A DNA stretch of 64,000 nucleotides from GCA-020343675 sp964462945 (GCA_964462945.1 CAYWZW010000016.1:14932-78931); one strand, 5' to 3'; positions 37,533 through 47,138 are shown, numbered from the stretch's first letter. Notes: generated by a model from the sequence alone, not told the origin. Numbers and translations are program-made.

Positions 37533-37743
37533 GGCTGAAGCTCTCCTACTTAACTGAGATTCTTCATTAGCAACCCACAGCAACATTGCGAACAGTCGTA
37601 TTTCATGTAAGATAGCAAATCTTGCCAACTCAGGCAACGTCAAGAGACAATCTCCCCCACAAACCATTTGATTCTGTGTACGCCGTCGCATATACTGTCC
37701 CATGCACTCTACAGCAATCAGGTTTGAGGTCGGCTGATGGCAA

Positions 37744-37970
37744 CAATATCGATTGACTCGGTACGGGCCCCGTTCATTTCCACAAGTAGTAAGGGTATTC
37801 CCCAAGAGGTCGCGCTGTGCATTGAAAACGAGAATAATAGAAGATTCCCATAAAATATTCGCTATTCGGCAAAAAATGGATGTCAATCTCTGCTCGAATT
37901 GGGCAAAATCAGTATCTGTGGTGTCATTTTGGTGACATACATTGTCAAGGAAATCTGACGTTTTGCAGCT
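37744..37970 (-). repeat. Family B dispersed repeat, copy 4 (no TPR tail)
   Basis: It begins with the right half of the hairpin (GATTGACTCGGTACGGGCCC), then GGGCAAAATCAGTATCTGT, GTCATTTTGGTGACATA and GTCAAGGAAATCTGACGTTT. The TPR tail found in other copies is missing. The rest of 37533-38244 shows no gene. Confidence 0.8.
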
Positions 37971-38244
37971 TCCGAGAAAGGGGCCATCGGCAGTGATTGG
38001 TGCGCGGCTCGGTGCGCCGAAAGGCTGGTTGGATTGGTCCACGCATTTGAGGAACATATTGACATCTTGGACTGGCTAATGCTTCGCGACCATTTACTGA
38101 TGATGGCATCATTTTTACTGGTCTTTCAAGTGTTGGCAATTGCCTCTAGCCACTCGGGAATCAAAAAGCGAGTTTTCGGGAGGGAAAGCCCAGTTCCGCC
38201 GGAATATTTGGGTGCACACTGTCTTTGGATTATGCTGTCAGTGC

Positions 38245-38273
38245 TTGACATCTGAACTGGAATACGGAATTAT
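38245..38273 (+). promoter_or_regulatory. Sigma-70 promoter of the cyclase-channel operon
   Basis: Perfect TTGACA at 38245-38250, 17-base spacer, AATTAT at 38268-38273, about 115 bases before the first start codon at 38390. Confidence 0.7.
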
Positions 38274-38389
38274 GTGTCATCAATGATTGACGTACGCTCG
38301 TCTGATCCGACTTGCGCAACAAGATGCAGAGTCGCATTGATTCACGAGATGAAACGAGCAAGCTATCAGGTTTATGGGAGGCAGATGTT

Positions 38390-38854
38390 ATGAAGATCAA
38401 GGTTCTTTCGGTGTTGTTCGCGATCTCTGCAGGTGCGGCACTGGCAGCGCCGATGAGTATTCAGGTGCGCAACTGCAGAGTGCGGGCGACTCCATCGCAG
38501 CTTGGCAGTGTCATCGCCTCGGTGGAGTACGGTGCAGTGGTCCAGGCCGGGGCCCTGCAGAAGGGCTGGTACCCGGTGACCACAGCGGACGGCAAGACGG
38601 GCTGGCTGCACGAGTCGGCACTGTCCAGGAAGCCCATCGCCATGCGTGCGGGGACGGCCGACGCGGCCACCGGTGTCTCGTCCGATGAGGTCGCTCTGGC
38701 GGGCAAGGGCTTCAACGAGCAGGTCGAAGCAAAGCTCAGGAAAGACGGGAAGCTCGACTACACATGGGTGGACCGGATGTCGGCGTTGGAGGCCGGTGCG
38801 GACCAGATTGTGAAATTCCGGGCCCAGGGCAATCTGCCGGGAGGTGCCCAATGA
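38390..38854 (+). CDS. Secreted bacterial SH3-domain protein
   Basis: The 154-residue protein is started at the ATG after GGGAGG (nine bases), not at the upstream ATG 38312. Signal peptide: IKVLSVLFAISAGAALA. Residues 22-80 are an SH3_3-type domain (VRNCRVRATPSQLGSVIASV, GWYPVTTADGKTGWLHESAL), usually a cell-wall or peptide-binding module. The rest (MSALEAGADQIVKFRAQGNL) is helical. Its stop codon overlaps the start of the next gene (ATGA), so translation is coupled. As first gene of the operon it may report envelope state to the cyclase; that is inference. Confidence 0.83.
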   Translation: MKIKVLSVLFAISAGAALAAPMSIQVRNCRVRATPSQLGSVIASVEYGAVVQAGALQKGWYPVTTADGKTGWLHESALSRKPIAMRAGTADAATGVSSDEVALAGKGFNEQVEAKLRKDGKLDYTWVDRMSALEAGADQIVKFRAQGNLPGGAQ

Positions 38855-39777
38855 ACGAGAGATACATGCTTGCGATGATGCTGGCCTTGGGCTTGCTTAT
38901 AGCATTGATGTTCTGCGGTTGCGAGGGACTCCCCGAGGCAGGCGCTGAGATCGCGAAGGTGACCGGAGTGATATCCGCCGATGAGGCAGAGTCGATCACA
39001 CGCGGCGCCAAGGCGGTGCAGAAAACGTGGCAGGATCTGACCCCGGAGCAGGAGTACTATATCGGGCGCGCCGTGGCGGCGCAGGTGTTCCAGACCTACC
39101 CGCCGCTGGATCGGCCCCCGGCGAACACCTATCTGAATCTGCTCGGCCAGTCGCTGGCCATCTTCTCCGAGCGTCCCGAGACGTTCGGCGGCTATCACTT
39201 CCTGCTGCTCGACTCCGATGAAATCAACGCGTTTGCCGCACCGGGCGGGTTGATCCTGGTGACGCGCGCGATGGTGCGCTGCTGCGCGAACGAGGATGAG
39301 CTGGCGGCGGTCCTGGCACACGAGATCTGCCATGTCGAACAGAAACACGGGCTCAGCGCGATCAAGCAGGGCCGTCTGACTGAGGCGTTCACAATCATCG
39401 CCGCCGAGTCCGCCAAGCAGATGGGCAGCGAGGAGCTGGCATCGTTGACACGCGAGTTCGAGGGGTCCGTCAGCGATGTGGTGATGACCCTCACGACGAG
39501 CGGCTACTCGCGCAAGCAGGAACGCAGCGCGGATGCCGCCGCCGTGGAGCTTCTGCGGCGCGCTGGCTACCCGGAAACGGCGATGATCGCCATGCTGCTG
39601 CGCATGGATGAGCGACTGACCGATTCGGGCGGGCTCGGGTTCGCCAAGACGCATCCTTCAGCCAAGAGTCGCGCAGACGCACTGGGTACGATGATCAGGG
39701 GTGCGGGGTCCGCCCCCGATGCCGTCAGGCAGGAACGCTTCTCGGCGGCCATGCGGTCGGTGCAGGCTGGCGGGTAG
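38851..39777 (+). CDS. M48-family zinc metalloprotease, probable lipoprotein
   Basis: The 308-residue protein starts at the ATG overlapping the previous stop by four bases. The N-terminus has a hydrophobic stretch ending LMFCGCEG, a likely lipoprotein signal. The zinc site is HEICH (H157, E158, H161), and the third ligand is probably the Glu of QERSADAAAVELL, matching the ExxxD motif of M48 peptidases. SDEINAFAAPGG is the family's conserved N-F-A-x-G region. BepA/LoiP-type relatives degrade misfolded envelope proteins. Its position between an SH3 protein and a CHASE2 cyclase suggests envelope stress sensing. Confidence 0.9.
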   Translation: MNERYMLAMMLALGLLIALMFCGCEGLPEAGAEIAKVTGVISADEAESITRGAKAVQKTWQDLTPEQEYYIGRAVAAQVFQTYPPLDRPPANTYLNLLGQSLAIFSERPETFGGYHFLLLDSDEINAFAAPGGLILVTRAMVRCCANEDELAAVLAHEICHVEQKHGLSAIKQGRLTEAFTIIAAESAKQMGSEELASLTREFEGSVSDVVMTLTTSGYSRKQERSADAAAVELLRRAGYPETAMIAMLLRMDERLTDSGGLGFAKTHPSAKSRADALGTMIRGAGSAPDAVRQERFSAAMRSVQAGG

Positions 39778-39800
39778 GGTCCCGCACGCAGAAAAACGGT

Positions 39801-41900
39801 ATGCCCAAAACTGGCTTGAAATGTTTGCGCGGAGTGGTGATTGGGGTAACTGCCGGGGTGACGGCGTTGCTTGTGTGGCAGTTGGGCTGGCTGGAATCCT
39901 GGGAAGCCCCGACGTGGGCGTGGCGTGCCCGATTTTTTGCACAACGAGAGAGCCTCTCGCCCCAGGTCAAACTGATTCTGCTGGACCAGGCCAGTCTCGA
40001 TTGGGCGCAACGAGAAAACCCTGATTGGGGTTGGCCGTGGCCCCGGGAGGTGTATGGCGCGATCCCGGCGTTCTGTGCGAGAGCCGGCGCCCGGGTCCTT
40101 TCCATCGACGTGTTCTTCACCGAGCCTTCTGCGCGTGGAGTATCGGACGACGAGGCGCTGGGACAGGCCCTGAAAGCCGGTACGCCGACGGTCCTGGCTG
40201 TCATGCCGGGCGGGGACCGGAAGGCGTGGCCGGAGTACATGCCTCGCCCGAACCTGAGGACCGGTCTGGCGACCGTGACCCAGCCCGCACATCTACTGTT
40301 TCCCGTGCAGGAGGTAGCCTCCGGCGCGGTAGCTGTGGGCCACGTCGTGGGCACGCCGGACGCCGATGGCATATTTCGGCGGATATCCCCTTTTTGCCGC
40401 TTTGATGGCGTCGATATCCCAGCCCTCGGCCTGGCGGCGTGCTTGACCACAGGCACGGAATCCTTACCTGTCGCGACTTCAGCCGGGCAATTGCGGGTGG
40501 GGAGCGCGATTATTCCTCTGGATCGCCGCGGCAATGCCATCCTGCGATTCAAAAGCCGCGACGGTTTGCCGGAAGCGGTTTCTGCTGCGTCGGTCATCCA
40601 GTCCGAGCTACGATTGCGCGAGGGCGACACAGCCCCCTTATCGCCGGAGATCTTCAAAGACTGTTATGTTTTTGTCGGGTACACCGCGCCGGGCCTGCTG
40701 GACCTGCGACCGATCCCGGTCAATCCCAAGTGTCCCGGAGTCGTCCTGCACGCGACGTTCGTCGACAACCTGATCACGAATTCCTTCATCGCCGATTCGC
40801 CTTCATCGATGGTCATCCCAGGCGTGATGGCAGCGGCCCTTGCCGCCGCGATCTCCCTGACCTACGGGGGCAAATGGTGGCAGGCGGGACCGCTGGCCCT
40901 CGCCTGGCTGGCGGCGCCGATCGTCATCGGGTTTGCCGCCTACGCCAAAGGACAATGGTGGCCGGTGGTCGCCCAAGCGAGTGCCTCGGCGCTGGGCATG
41001 GTCGGCGCACTGGCCATGAACTACTGGGCCGAGGGGCGCCAGAAGGCGTTCATCAAGCAGGCATTCCGGCACTATCTCAGCGGCGAGGTGATCGAGAAGA
41101 TCATTCGCGATCCCAAGCATCTGCAATTGGGCGGCGAGAAGCGGGAATTGACGATCATGTTCACGGACCTGGCCGGATTCTCGACGTTCTCCGAGAGACT
41201 CGGCCCAGTCGAGCTGACGGCTTTGCTCAACGATTACCTCAGCGAGATGACGGACATCATCATGGACGAGGGTGGCACGCTTGACAAATACGAGGGCGAT
41301 GCGATCATTACATTCTGGAATGCGCCACTGGCGCAATCGGACCATGCCGTGCGTGCCTGTCGTGCGGCGCTGCGCTGTCAACGGCGGCTGGCCGAGCTTC
41401 GGGAGGCCTACTTGAAACGCGCGGGGGCGGCGTTGCGGATGAGGGTGGGGCTCAACACCGGAGATGTCGTGGTCGGCAACATGGGGTCACGAAAACGCTT
41501 CAACTACACGATCCTGGGTGATGCGGCAAACCTGGCGTCCCGCCTGGAAGGTGCTAACAAGGCGTTCGGCACGGAGATGATGGTTTCCGAGAGTACCTGG
41601 CGACAGGCGTCCAGCCACTTCCGCGGCCGCAAGCTGGCAGACCTGCGTGTGGTGGGCAGAAAGACCGCCGTGGAGGTGTACGAGCTGACGGGATTCGCGA
41701 CGGATGCCGTGCCGGGTGGCTGGGATGTATTTGCCGCCGGACTGGCTCGTTTCCGGGAAGGCAATTTCGCCGCGGCGAAGGATGTTTTCGAGCAACTGCC
41801 TGACGATCCGGCGGCGAGGAGTTATGTGCGGCGCTGTGCGGAACTGTGTGCTCATCCTCCGGCGTCGTGGGATGGCGTATGGGGACTGACGGAAAAATGA
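39801..41900 (+). CDS. CHASE2-domain class III adenylate cyclase
   Basis: The 699-residue protein has an N-terminal membrane helix (about 9-27), an extracytoplasmic CHASE2 sensor (about 35-330; VKLILLDQASLDWA, WPWPREVYGAI, SIDVFFTEPS), three membrane helices (about 333-410) and a cytoplasmic class III cyclase domain (about 450-640). Catalytic residues are all present: metal-binding D456 (MFTDLAGFS) and D500 (DKYEGDAI), adenine-selecting K496 and D574, and transition-state N577 and R581 (DAANLASRLEG). The K/D pair predicts ATP to cAMP. A helical tail follows. The start has a weak ribosome site 24 bases after the protease gene. The stop overlaps the next start by four bases. The CHASE2 ligand is unknown. 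Confidence 0.92.
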   Translation: MPKTGLKCLRGVVIGVTAGVTALLVWQLGWLESWEAPTWAWRARFFAQRESLSPQVKLILLDQASLDWAQRENPDWGWPWPREVYGAIPAFCARAGARVLSIDVFFTEPSARGVSDDEALGQALKAGTPTVLAVMPGGDRKAWPEYMPRPNLRTGLATVTQPAHLLFPVQEVASGAVAVGHVVGTPDADGIFRRISPFCRFDGVDIPALGLAACLTTGTESLPVATSAGQLRVGSAIIPLDRRGNAILRFKSRDGLPEAVSAASVIQSELRLREGDTAPLSPEIFKDCYVFVGYTAPGLLDLRPIPVNPKCPGVVLHATFVDNLITNSFIADSPSSMVIPGVMAAALAAAISLTYGGKWWQAGPLALAWLAAPIVIGFAAYAKGQWWPVVAQASASALGMVGALAMNYWAEGRQKAFIKQAFRHYLSGEVIEKIIRDPKHLQLGGEKRELTIMFTDLAGFSTFSERLGPVELTALLNDYLSEMTDIIMDEGGTLDKYEGDAIITFWNAPLAQSDHAVRACRAALRCQRRLAELREAYLKRAGAALRMRVGLNTGDVVVGNMGSRKRFNYTILGDAANLASRLEGANKAFGTEMMVSESTWRQASSHFRGRKLADLRVVGRKTAVEVYELTGFATDAVPGGWDVFAAGLARFREGNFAAAKDVFEQLPDDPAARSYVRRCAELCAHPPASWDGVWGLTEK

Positions 41901-42739
41901 GCCTGCGGCTTTTCATTGGCGGAATGCGAGGGAGCCGGCCAGCCACCGGGGCGGCCTTCGAGGAATTCGGCGGCGACACGTCGTCGCTGCTGCTCGTCGG
42001 GTCGCATGGCGAACGCCTCGTGCTCGATGCCGGGACCGGCATGCGTGCCATTGCCGAGCAGTTGGCCCAGACAGAACCGGGCAAGGTGACCGTGTTGTTC
42101 TCGCATTACCATCTCGACCACATAGCTGGGCTGATGATGAACCCCTTATTCCACAGGCGGGACTGGTCTTTCAACCTCGTGGGCCCGACCTTCGCCGACG
42201 GGGGTGTTCGCGACGCCGTGACACGGCTACTCGCCCCCCCGTATTGGCCGGTATCCTGGGAGCAAATGAGCGCACGGCTCGATTTTGCCGAGTTTGCGGC
42301 GGATGAAATCCGGATTGGATGTCTGCAAGTGTGCGGATGTCCGGTGCCGCATCCGGGCGGGTGCATGGCCTATCGTATCGACGACGCCGGCTGCGGGGCA
42401 TCCGTGGTCTTTGCGACTGATCTCGAATGGCGGAAGCGCTCGAGCGCAGATGAGACGGCGTTCATGGCGATGTGCCGCGAACCCAGGCCCGCCGATATGC
42501 TCATCATCGACGCCCATTTCGCCGAGGCAGATCAGGCTGCCTTTGCCGGGTGGGGCCACAGTTGTTGGGAGGATTGCCTGGAGATTGCGGAGTCCGCAGG
42601 CATCAAACAAACGATACTCGGACATCACGCCCCTGACGCAGACGACAAAGTATTGCGCGCCCGGGAACGGCAAGTGAAGAAACGCAAGCCTGGCAGCCTG
42701 CTTGCCCGGGCGGGACAATGGTTGACTATTGGTGGCTGA
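41897..42739 (+). CDS. Metallo-beta-lactamase-fold hydrolase, RNase Z/PhnP-like
   Basis: The 280-residue protein starts at the ATG overlapping the cyclase stop. The N-terminal GSRPATGAAFEEFGGDTSSL, the DAGTGMR strand and the metal motif SHYHLDHIAG (H70, H72, D74, H75) are typical of the RNase Z/PhnP/cyclic-phosphodiesterase branch. Later ligands are probably the D in FATDLEW and the H in GHHAPDADD. Family members cleave phosphodiester bonds, including cyclic ones. Translational coupling with an adenylate cyclase on one side and a cyclic-nucleotide-binding channel on the other makes a cAMP phosphodiesterase role attractive, but this is inference. No signal peptide: cytoplasmic. Confidence 0.85.
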   Translation: MSLRLFIGGMRGSRPATGAAFEEFGGDTSSLLLVGSHGERLVLDAGTGMRAIAEQLAQTEPGKVTVLFSHYHLDHIAGLMMNPLFHRRDWSFNLVGPTFADGGVRDAVTRLLAPPYWPVSWEQMSARLDFAEFAADEIRIGCLQVCGCPVPHPGGCMAYRIDDAGCGASVVFATDLEWRKRSSADETAFMAMCREPRPADMLIIDAHFAEADQAAFAGWGHSCWEDCLEIAESAGIKQTILGHHAPDADDKVLRARERQVKKRKPGSLLARAGQWLTIGG

Positions 42740-42748
42740 GGAGTAATC

Positions 42749-44380
42749 ATGCTGGACCGGCTCGAACCTATACTGCCCCACATTCAGAACGTCACCTTGG
42801 CGATGGGGGTGCTGTTCGTTGCGTATCTGCTGACCGTCCCGCTGCGTCGCCGCTACCCCTCCTCTGTCGGCGTCGAAACGGGACGGCGCTCCGGTCGGCA
42901 GTTCGTCGGCGTGGTGCTGAACTACGTGGCGTTCTCATTGCTGGTGCTGTTACTTTCCCTTCCGCTAACCCACTGGCTCGATCGCGCTGACCAGTTGCAG
43001 ACTTGGGCGAAGTACTATCAAGCCTGGCTGTCGTTCTGGGGCATTTATGCGCTTGTACGCCTTGTCGAAGGACTGCTGGTCGAGACGTTCGCGCAGATGG
43101 GGCGGGCCTGTCCCCTCAGCCGTCTGACTCGGGGTCTGCTCCGTCTGGCGATCATGTTGGGCGTCACCTTCATGCTGATCAGGTACCAATTAGAGTTTAA
43201 GATCGGCGTGTTGCTCACTTCGACCGCAATTGTAACCGGCGTCATCGGCTTCGCGATGCAAGGAGTGTTGGGTAATCTGCTGGCGGGCATGTCCCTGCAC
43301 GCCTGCCGTTCTATGGCGGTAGGCGATTGGCTCGAGGTGGATGGAATGATCGGGCAGGTGATCCTGGTCAACTGGCGCGAGACGCGGCTGCGCACCCTCG
43401 GCGGTCACATCGTGATTATCCCCAACGGCAAACTCGCGGACACGACCCTGCGCAATTTCTCCTCCCCCACCACTTTGCGCCGGCACGAGGTGCCGGTGTC
43501 GGCCAGCTACGGAGATGCGCCGGGCGACGTCATCGCTGCACTGATCGAGGCCGCACAAAGCGTGCCGATGGTCGAGACAAACCCGGTCCCGGATGCCTAC
43601 GTGACCGGATTCAAGGACTTCTGCATCGAATACGTGCTGCGGTTCTGGTCGAAGCAGTACGAGCAGCGCATGAGGATCGAAGGCGACGTAATGAGGATGA
43701 TCTGGTACAAGTTCAGCCGCCGCGGGATCGAGATCCCGTTCCCTATGAGCGGGCGCCTGCTCGACAACTTCATGCAGGCGGTTCATGCTCAGCACTTCGA
43801 GAAGCCGCTGGCATCGGAGATAGGGCGTATTGTGGATGACCTGCTCCGCAGCGACTTCGGGCGCAAGCTCATGGCCGGCCCCGACGGCCTCTGTATGCTC
43901 AGCCGCGACGAGCTGAAGGCGGTGGCGAGGGATGTGAAACGCGCCCGCTTCACTCACGGTGAAACTCTGATGCGCCAAAATGATGACGGAGAGTCGTTCT
44001 ACGTCCTGGTTCAGGGAAAGGTGCACGGCAGCATTGCGAGCTCCGACACCGCCCACCCCGTCGAATTCGAATTGCAGCCCGGAGCGCTGTTCGGCGAGAT
44101 GAGCCTCCTGACCGGCTTGCCGAGAAGCGCGACCATGACGGCCGCCATGGATTGCGAATTGCTCGAATTCGATCAGACTGCCTTCACGCACCTTCTGTCC
44201 CTCCGGGAAGAGATCCCGCGTGTGCTCTCGGACCTGGCAGCGGCCCGTGCAAGGGAGAATGCGGAGTCGCTGCAGAGGCTGCGTGCCTCCGCGACGGTTC
44301 CGCCGGAACTGGCGCGTGATGGCATTCTGCATCGTCTCAAACGTATGCTTGGCGAGTGGGGGGCGAGGCGAGCAGATTAG
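42749..44380 (+). CDS. MscS-type channel with C-terminal cyclic-nucleotide-binding domain
   Basis: The 543-residue protein has GAGGAG five bases before its ATG, 9 bases after the previous stop. Five membrane helices are visible (about 14-32, 52-77, 90-112, 128-148, 150-180); the last, VIGFAMQGVLGNLLAGMSLH, is the MscS pore helix. The MscS beta domain follows (VGDWLEVDGMIGQV, VIIPNGKLADTTLRNFS). Residues 390-510 are a cyclic-nucleotide-binding domain with the phosphate-binding cassette FGEMSLLTGLPRSATM (E450, R459, S460). This is the bacterial cyclic-nucleotide-gated (bCNG) subclass of MscS. The residue after R is Ser, as in CRP, favouring cAMP. It is the probable effector of the upstream cyclase. 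Confidence 0.92.
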   Translation: MLDRLEPILPHIQNVTLAMGVLFVAYLLTVPLRRRYPSSVGVETGRRSGRQFVGVVLNYVAFSLLVLLLSLPLTHWLDRADQLQTWAKYYQAWLSFWGIYALVRLVEGLLVETFAQMGRACPLSRLTRGLLRLAIMLGVTFMLIRYQLEFKIGVLLTSTAIVTGVIGFAMQGVLGNLLAGMSLHACRSMAVGDWLEVDGMIGQVILVNWRETRLRTLGGHIVIIPNGKLADTTLRNFSSPTTLRRHEVPVSASYGDAPGDVIAALIEAAQSVPMVETNPVPDAYVTGFKDFCIEYVLRFWSKQYEQRMRIEGDVMRMIWYKFSRRGIEIPFPMSGRLLDNFMQAVHAQHFEKPLASEIGRIVDDLLRSDFGRKLMAGPDGLCMLSRDELKAVARDVKRARFTHGETLMRQNDDGESFYVLVQGKVHGSIASSDTAHPVEFELQPGALFGEMSLLTGLPRSATMTAAMDCELLEFDQTAFTHLLSLREEIPRVLSDLAAARARENAESLQRLRASATVPPELARDGILHRLKRMLGEWGARRAD

Positions 44381-44441
44381 ACAGTATGCACATCCTCTGT
44401 CAACTATCGTTACAGTGATCCATGTTGGATAGATGTGACCT

Positions 44442-44466
44442 GCAAGTGGAAAGGGATATCACTTGC
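44442..44466 (+). other. Hairpin after the cyclase-channel operon
   Basis: GCAAGTG at 44442-44448 pairs with CACTTGC at 44460-44466, 62 bases past the last stop. No T-run follows, so a terminator role is uncertain. Confidence 0.4.
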
Positions 44467-44575
44467 CGCGCTGAAATCGGACCACCGTAACACTGTGGAG
44501 TTTCCCACACATACTCTCCTGCAAGAAGAAGGCAGGCGCACTTCAGCGAATACCTACATCGCATCATATAGCGGT

Positions 44576-44869
44576 ATCTGAGTACCAGACGCCTATGAAG
44601 AACTCAAAGTCAAATACCAGAATCCGTGTTGCCACAATTCTTCTCGACGCATCCGCGTTGCGCCTATGAGCCACATGCACCCACCAGCCGACAGCGTTCA
44701 TTGAATACGATAATAATAAGAAAAATTGTGTCCTTGGCCCAAAATCTAACATTTTTTAGGACTTGATACGGCAAAAATCGATGTCTGTGGAGACATTTCG
44801 GAGACACGCCAAGTCAAGGAAATCTGACCTTTTGTGCGTGAAAAAAAGTGGGGTCGTTTCGAGGCTATG
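44576..44869 (-). repeat. Family B dispersed repeat, copy 5 (outer part plus core)
   Basis: The outer part (GCCTATGAAGAACTCAAAGT, CCGTGTTGCCACAATTCTTC) is directly followed by the core (GTTCATTGAATACG, TGTCCTTGGCCCAAAA, GTCTGTGGAGACATTTCGG, GTCAAGGAAATCTGACC). This copy shows that the outer and core parts belong to one element. Confidence 0.88.
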
Positions 44870-44995
44870 TCACTTCCTTATATTCTTGACTTGCGGCAGT
44901 TCTGCTCGCCACTGCTGAGCCTTTTCCGGCTTGTTCCAGGCTTCGTAGAGTTCGATCAGAACATGCCATGATTTCAATATGAGTGGATGGACGTA
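44870..44995 (-). pseudogene. TPR gene tail (family B, copy 5)
   Basis: The minus strand reads LKSWHVLIELYEAWNKPEKA then QQWRAELPQVKNIRK and a stop. Upstream the frame loses TPR character. Nothing else is recognisable up to the next gene at 45174. Confidence 0.75.
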
Positions 44996-45173
44996 CGGAC
45001 GGTTTGATGCTCCGCCGGGCGGCCTTGATCTCGAGCTGGATGTGTCGAATGGCGAACCTTTCGGAAGATGAGTGAAATTTAAATGAAATCTTGGTACTAT
45101 ATTACTTGAAGTGTACAGGTTTTTTGAGCGAAATGTATATAGCAAATCCCAGATTATGTAGTATAGGAAAGTG

Positions 45174-47138
45174 ATGTCGAATTCGCCTACAAAATCTTCA
45201 GGGCGGATGTCTGTTTCGCGATCTTGTTCACAAGATATAGTAAAGCAGCATTCAAGCCAAGGCTTGGAGAGGTTGCTACAAAGCTTTCTCTTTTTTATTC
45301 TTTTCTATCTGTATCTCTGGCTCTATGTGGATCTGCGACTAATATACCATGGGGCTGGCATTATTACAAATTTTCCAGTCTTTTACAAAGGCTGGACTTT
45401 TTTTCTGCCGTTTCTATCATACCCAGGCGGACCTCTCGAATACCTCTCAGCTTTCTTGTCTCAGCTCTTCTACTATTCCTGGATCGGAGCTCTTGTTGTA
45501 ACAGTGCAAGCCTGGTTGCTCAGCGTATGTATAGACTATCTGTTGAAAGCAGCAAACTTATCGCGAATTCGCTGGATTTGCTTTATCTTACCGATTCTTC
45601 TGCTTGTTCTCTACACCCGGTATGCCTATCACTTTGCCACAACAATGGCTTTTTTAACCGCGTTGCTAACTGCATGTATGTACCTGAAAATAACTCGGTC
45701 ACGTGATAAGACTTTCAATTGTGTAATCGTCTATCTATTCCTGTCTGTCATTCTCTATTATCTTGCCGGCGGAGTATTTCTTCTTTTTGCAGTTATATGC
45801 GCAATTTACGAACTGATTTTCAGGTTCCGGTGGAAGATGAGCCTGTTCTATTTTTTATCCGCTGCTGCTATTCCCTACGTCTTGGGCCGTCTGATCTTCC
45901 AGCTCAGTATCATCGATGCCTTTAGTAATTTATTGCCCTTCTCCTGGAAAATTCTGAAATATAATGCTCGCAAAAGAGCAATAACAATAGTCTATGTGCT
46001 TTATCTGCTTCCTCCTGTGACACTTCTTGTATTTGGTCTTTTGCAGATCCTCGGCAAGAGACTCCATTTCGAAGAAAAGCGGACCCCAAAAGGGCACCTA
46101 AATGAATCATCTAACCTACTGTTAAAGATATTTTCTTGGTATAAACACTCGCCAAAACTCAAATGTGCCATCGAATCGCTGCTTTTGCTTGCTATTGCCA
46201 GTAGCGCCGTTTTCTTTTCCCGAAATGATAATCTTAGAACGAGGTTTAAGGTTGATTACTATGCCTACCACAAGATGTGGCCCGAATTGCTCACGTCCGC
46301 TCAACATCATCCTGACGATCCCTTTATCGCTCACGCCGTTAACAGGGCGTTGTATCATGAGGGCCGACTCGGCTATGATATGTTCTCCTGGCCCCAACAT
46401 CCGGATTACCTGTTTCTGTCTGATGAGAAATATAAGTGGATGTACTGGCAAATCTTCGATGTCTTTTTAGACATCGGCGTTATTAACGTAGCTGAAAATG
46501 CCCTGACTGAATGTCTCGAAGGGCTCGGTAGTCGCCCCATGATCCTTCAACGACTGGCCTTGATTAATATGGTCAAGAATAATTCGGATTCGGCCAAGAT
46601 CTATCTCGGCGCGCTGAGCAAGACTCTTTTTCATGCCGACTGGGCCAAACAGTATCTTGACCGCCTTCGGACCGACCCGAACCTCTCTGGGGACCGTTAT
46701 ATCCAGCATTTGCGCTCGTTGTGCCTGGACAAGGATTGCCCTACTTACTCCCTTTTCAAGGAGAGGACTCTTTCATGGCTCCTGGAGAAGAACGGTCAAA
46801 ATCGCATGGCGTTTGAATATCTCATGGCCTGGTACATGCTCAACAGATATTTAGGCAAATTTGTCCAAAAAATTGAACTTCTGCCGGACTTAGGCTATGC
46901 CGAGCTGCCAACACATTATGAAGAAGCGGCTCTTATTCATGCATTCGCAGCAAAACCCCCCCTCTCCCTGAGCGATTATCCGTCAAATCCTCAAGTGCGT
47001 CGACAGTTCGAAGACTTCAGTCGGATTCTAAGCGCTTATGGCGGAAACAAACAAGCAGCCTTGAATGATCTGTCAAAAAAATTCCGAAACACTTACTTCT
47101 TCTATTATATCTATGCACCTAAAAGCCCAAGTAAATAG
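45174..47138 (+). CDS. Multi-spanning membrane protein with soluble C-terminal half (DUF6057-like)
   Basis: The 654-residue protein (ATG 45174; a GTG lies just before) has about ten membrane helices in residues 35-360 (for example FLFFILFYLYLWLYV, WIGALVVTVQAWLLSV, ICFILPILLLVLY, VIVYLFLSVILYYLAGGVFL). The rest (about 370-650) is soluble and helical with TPR-like pairs (WPELLTSAQHHPDDPFIAHA, NRALYHEGRLG). The motif FLSYPGGPLEYLSAFLSQLF near residue 80 and overall layout recall DUF6057 proteins of Bacteroidetes. It is followed after 17 bases by a TolB-like lipoprotein gene, and this pairing recurs, as I remember it, in other phyla. A+T content is higher than in neighbouring genes. Function unknown. 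Confidence 0.75.
   Translation: MSNSPTKSSGRMSVSRSCSQDIVKQHSSQGLERLLQSFLFFILFYLYLWLYVDLRLIYHGAGIITNFPVFYKGWTFFLPFLSYPGGPLEYLSAFLSQLFYYSWIGALVVTVQAWLLSVCIDYLLKAANLSRIRWICFILPILLLVLYTRYAYHFATTMAFLTALLTACMYLKITRSRDKTFNCVIVYLFLSVILYYLAGGVFLLFAVICAIYELIFRFRWKMSLFYFLSAAAIPYVLGRLIFQLSIIDAFSNLLPFSWKILKYNARKRAITIVYVLYLLPPVTLLVFGLLQILGKRLHFEEKRTPKGHLNESSNLLLKIFSWYKHSPKLKCAIESLLLLAIASSAVFFSRNDNLRTRFKVDYYAYHKMWPELLTSAQHHPDDPFIAHAVNRALYHEGRLGYDMFSWPQHPDYLFLSDEKYKWMYWQIFDVFLDIGVINVAENALTECLEGLGSRPMILQRLALINMVKNNSDSAKIYLGALSKTLFHADWAKQYLDRLRTDPNLSGDRYIQHLRSLCLDKDCPTYSLFKERTLSWLLEKNGQNRMAFEYLMAWYMLNRYLGKFVQKIELLPDLGYAELPTHYEEAALIHAFAAKPPLSLSDYPSNPQVRRQFEDFSRILSAYGGNKQAALNDLSKKFRNTYFFYYIYAPKSPSK

Noticed and set aside
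37533..38057. N-terminal extension of the FucI-like frame to 38057
   Set aside because: It reads through a family B repeat and lacks a ribosome site; similar peptide strings appear in other repeat copies without genes.
38034..38255. 73-codon plus-strand frame with a hydrophobic stretch
   Set aside because: Begins within repeat-derived sequence, no ribosome site, and the operon promoter overlaps its end.
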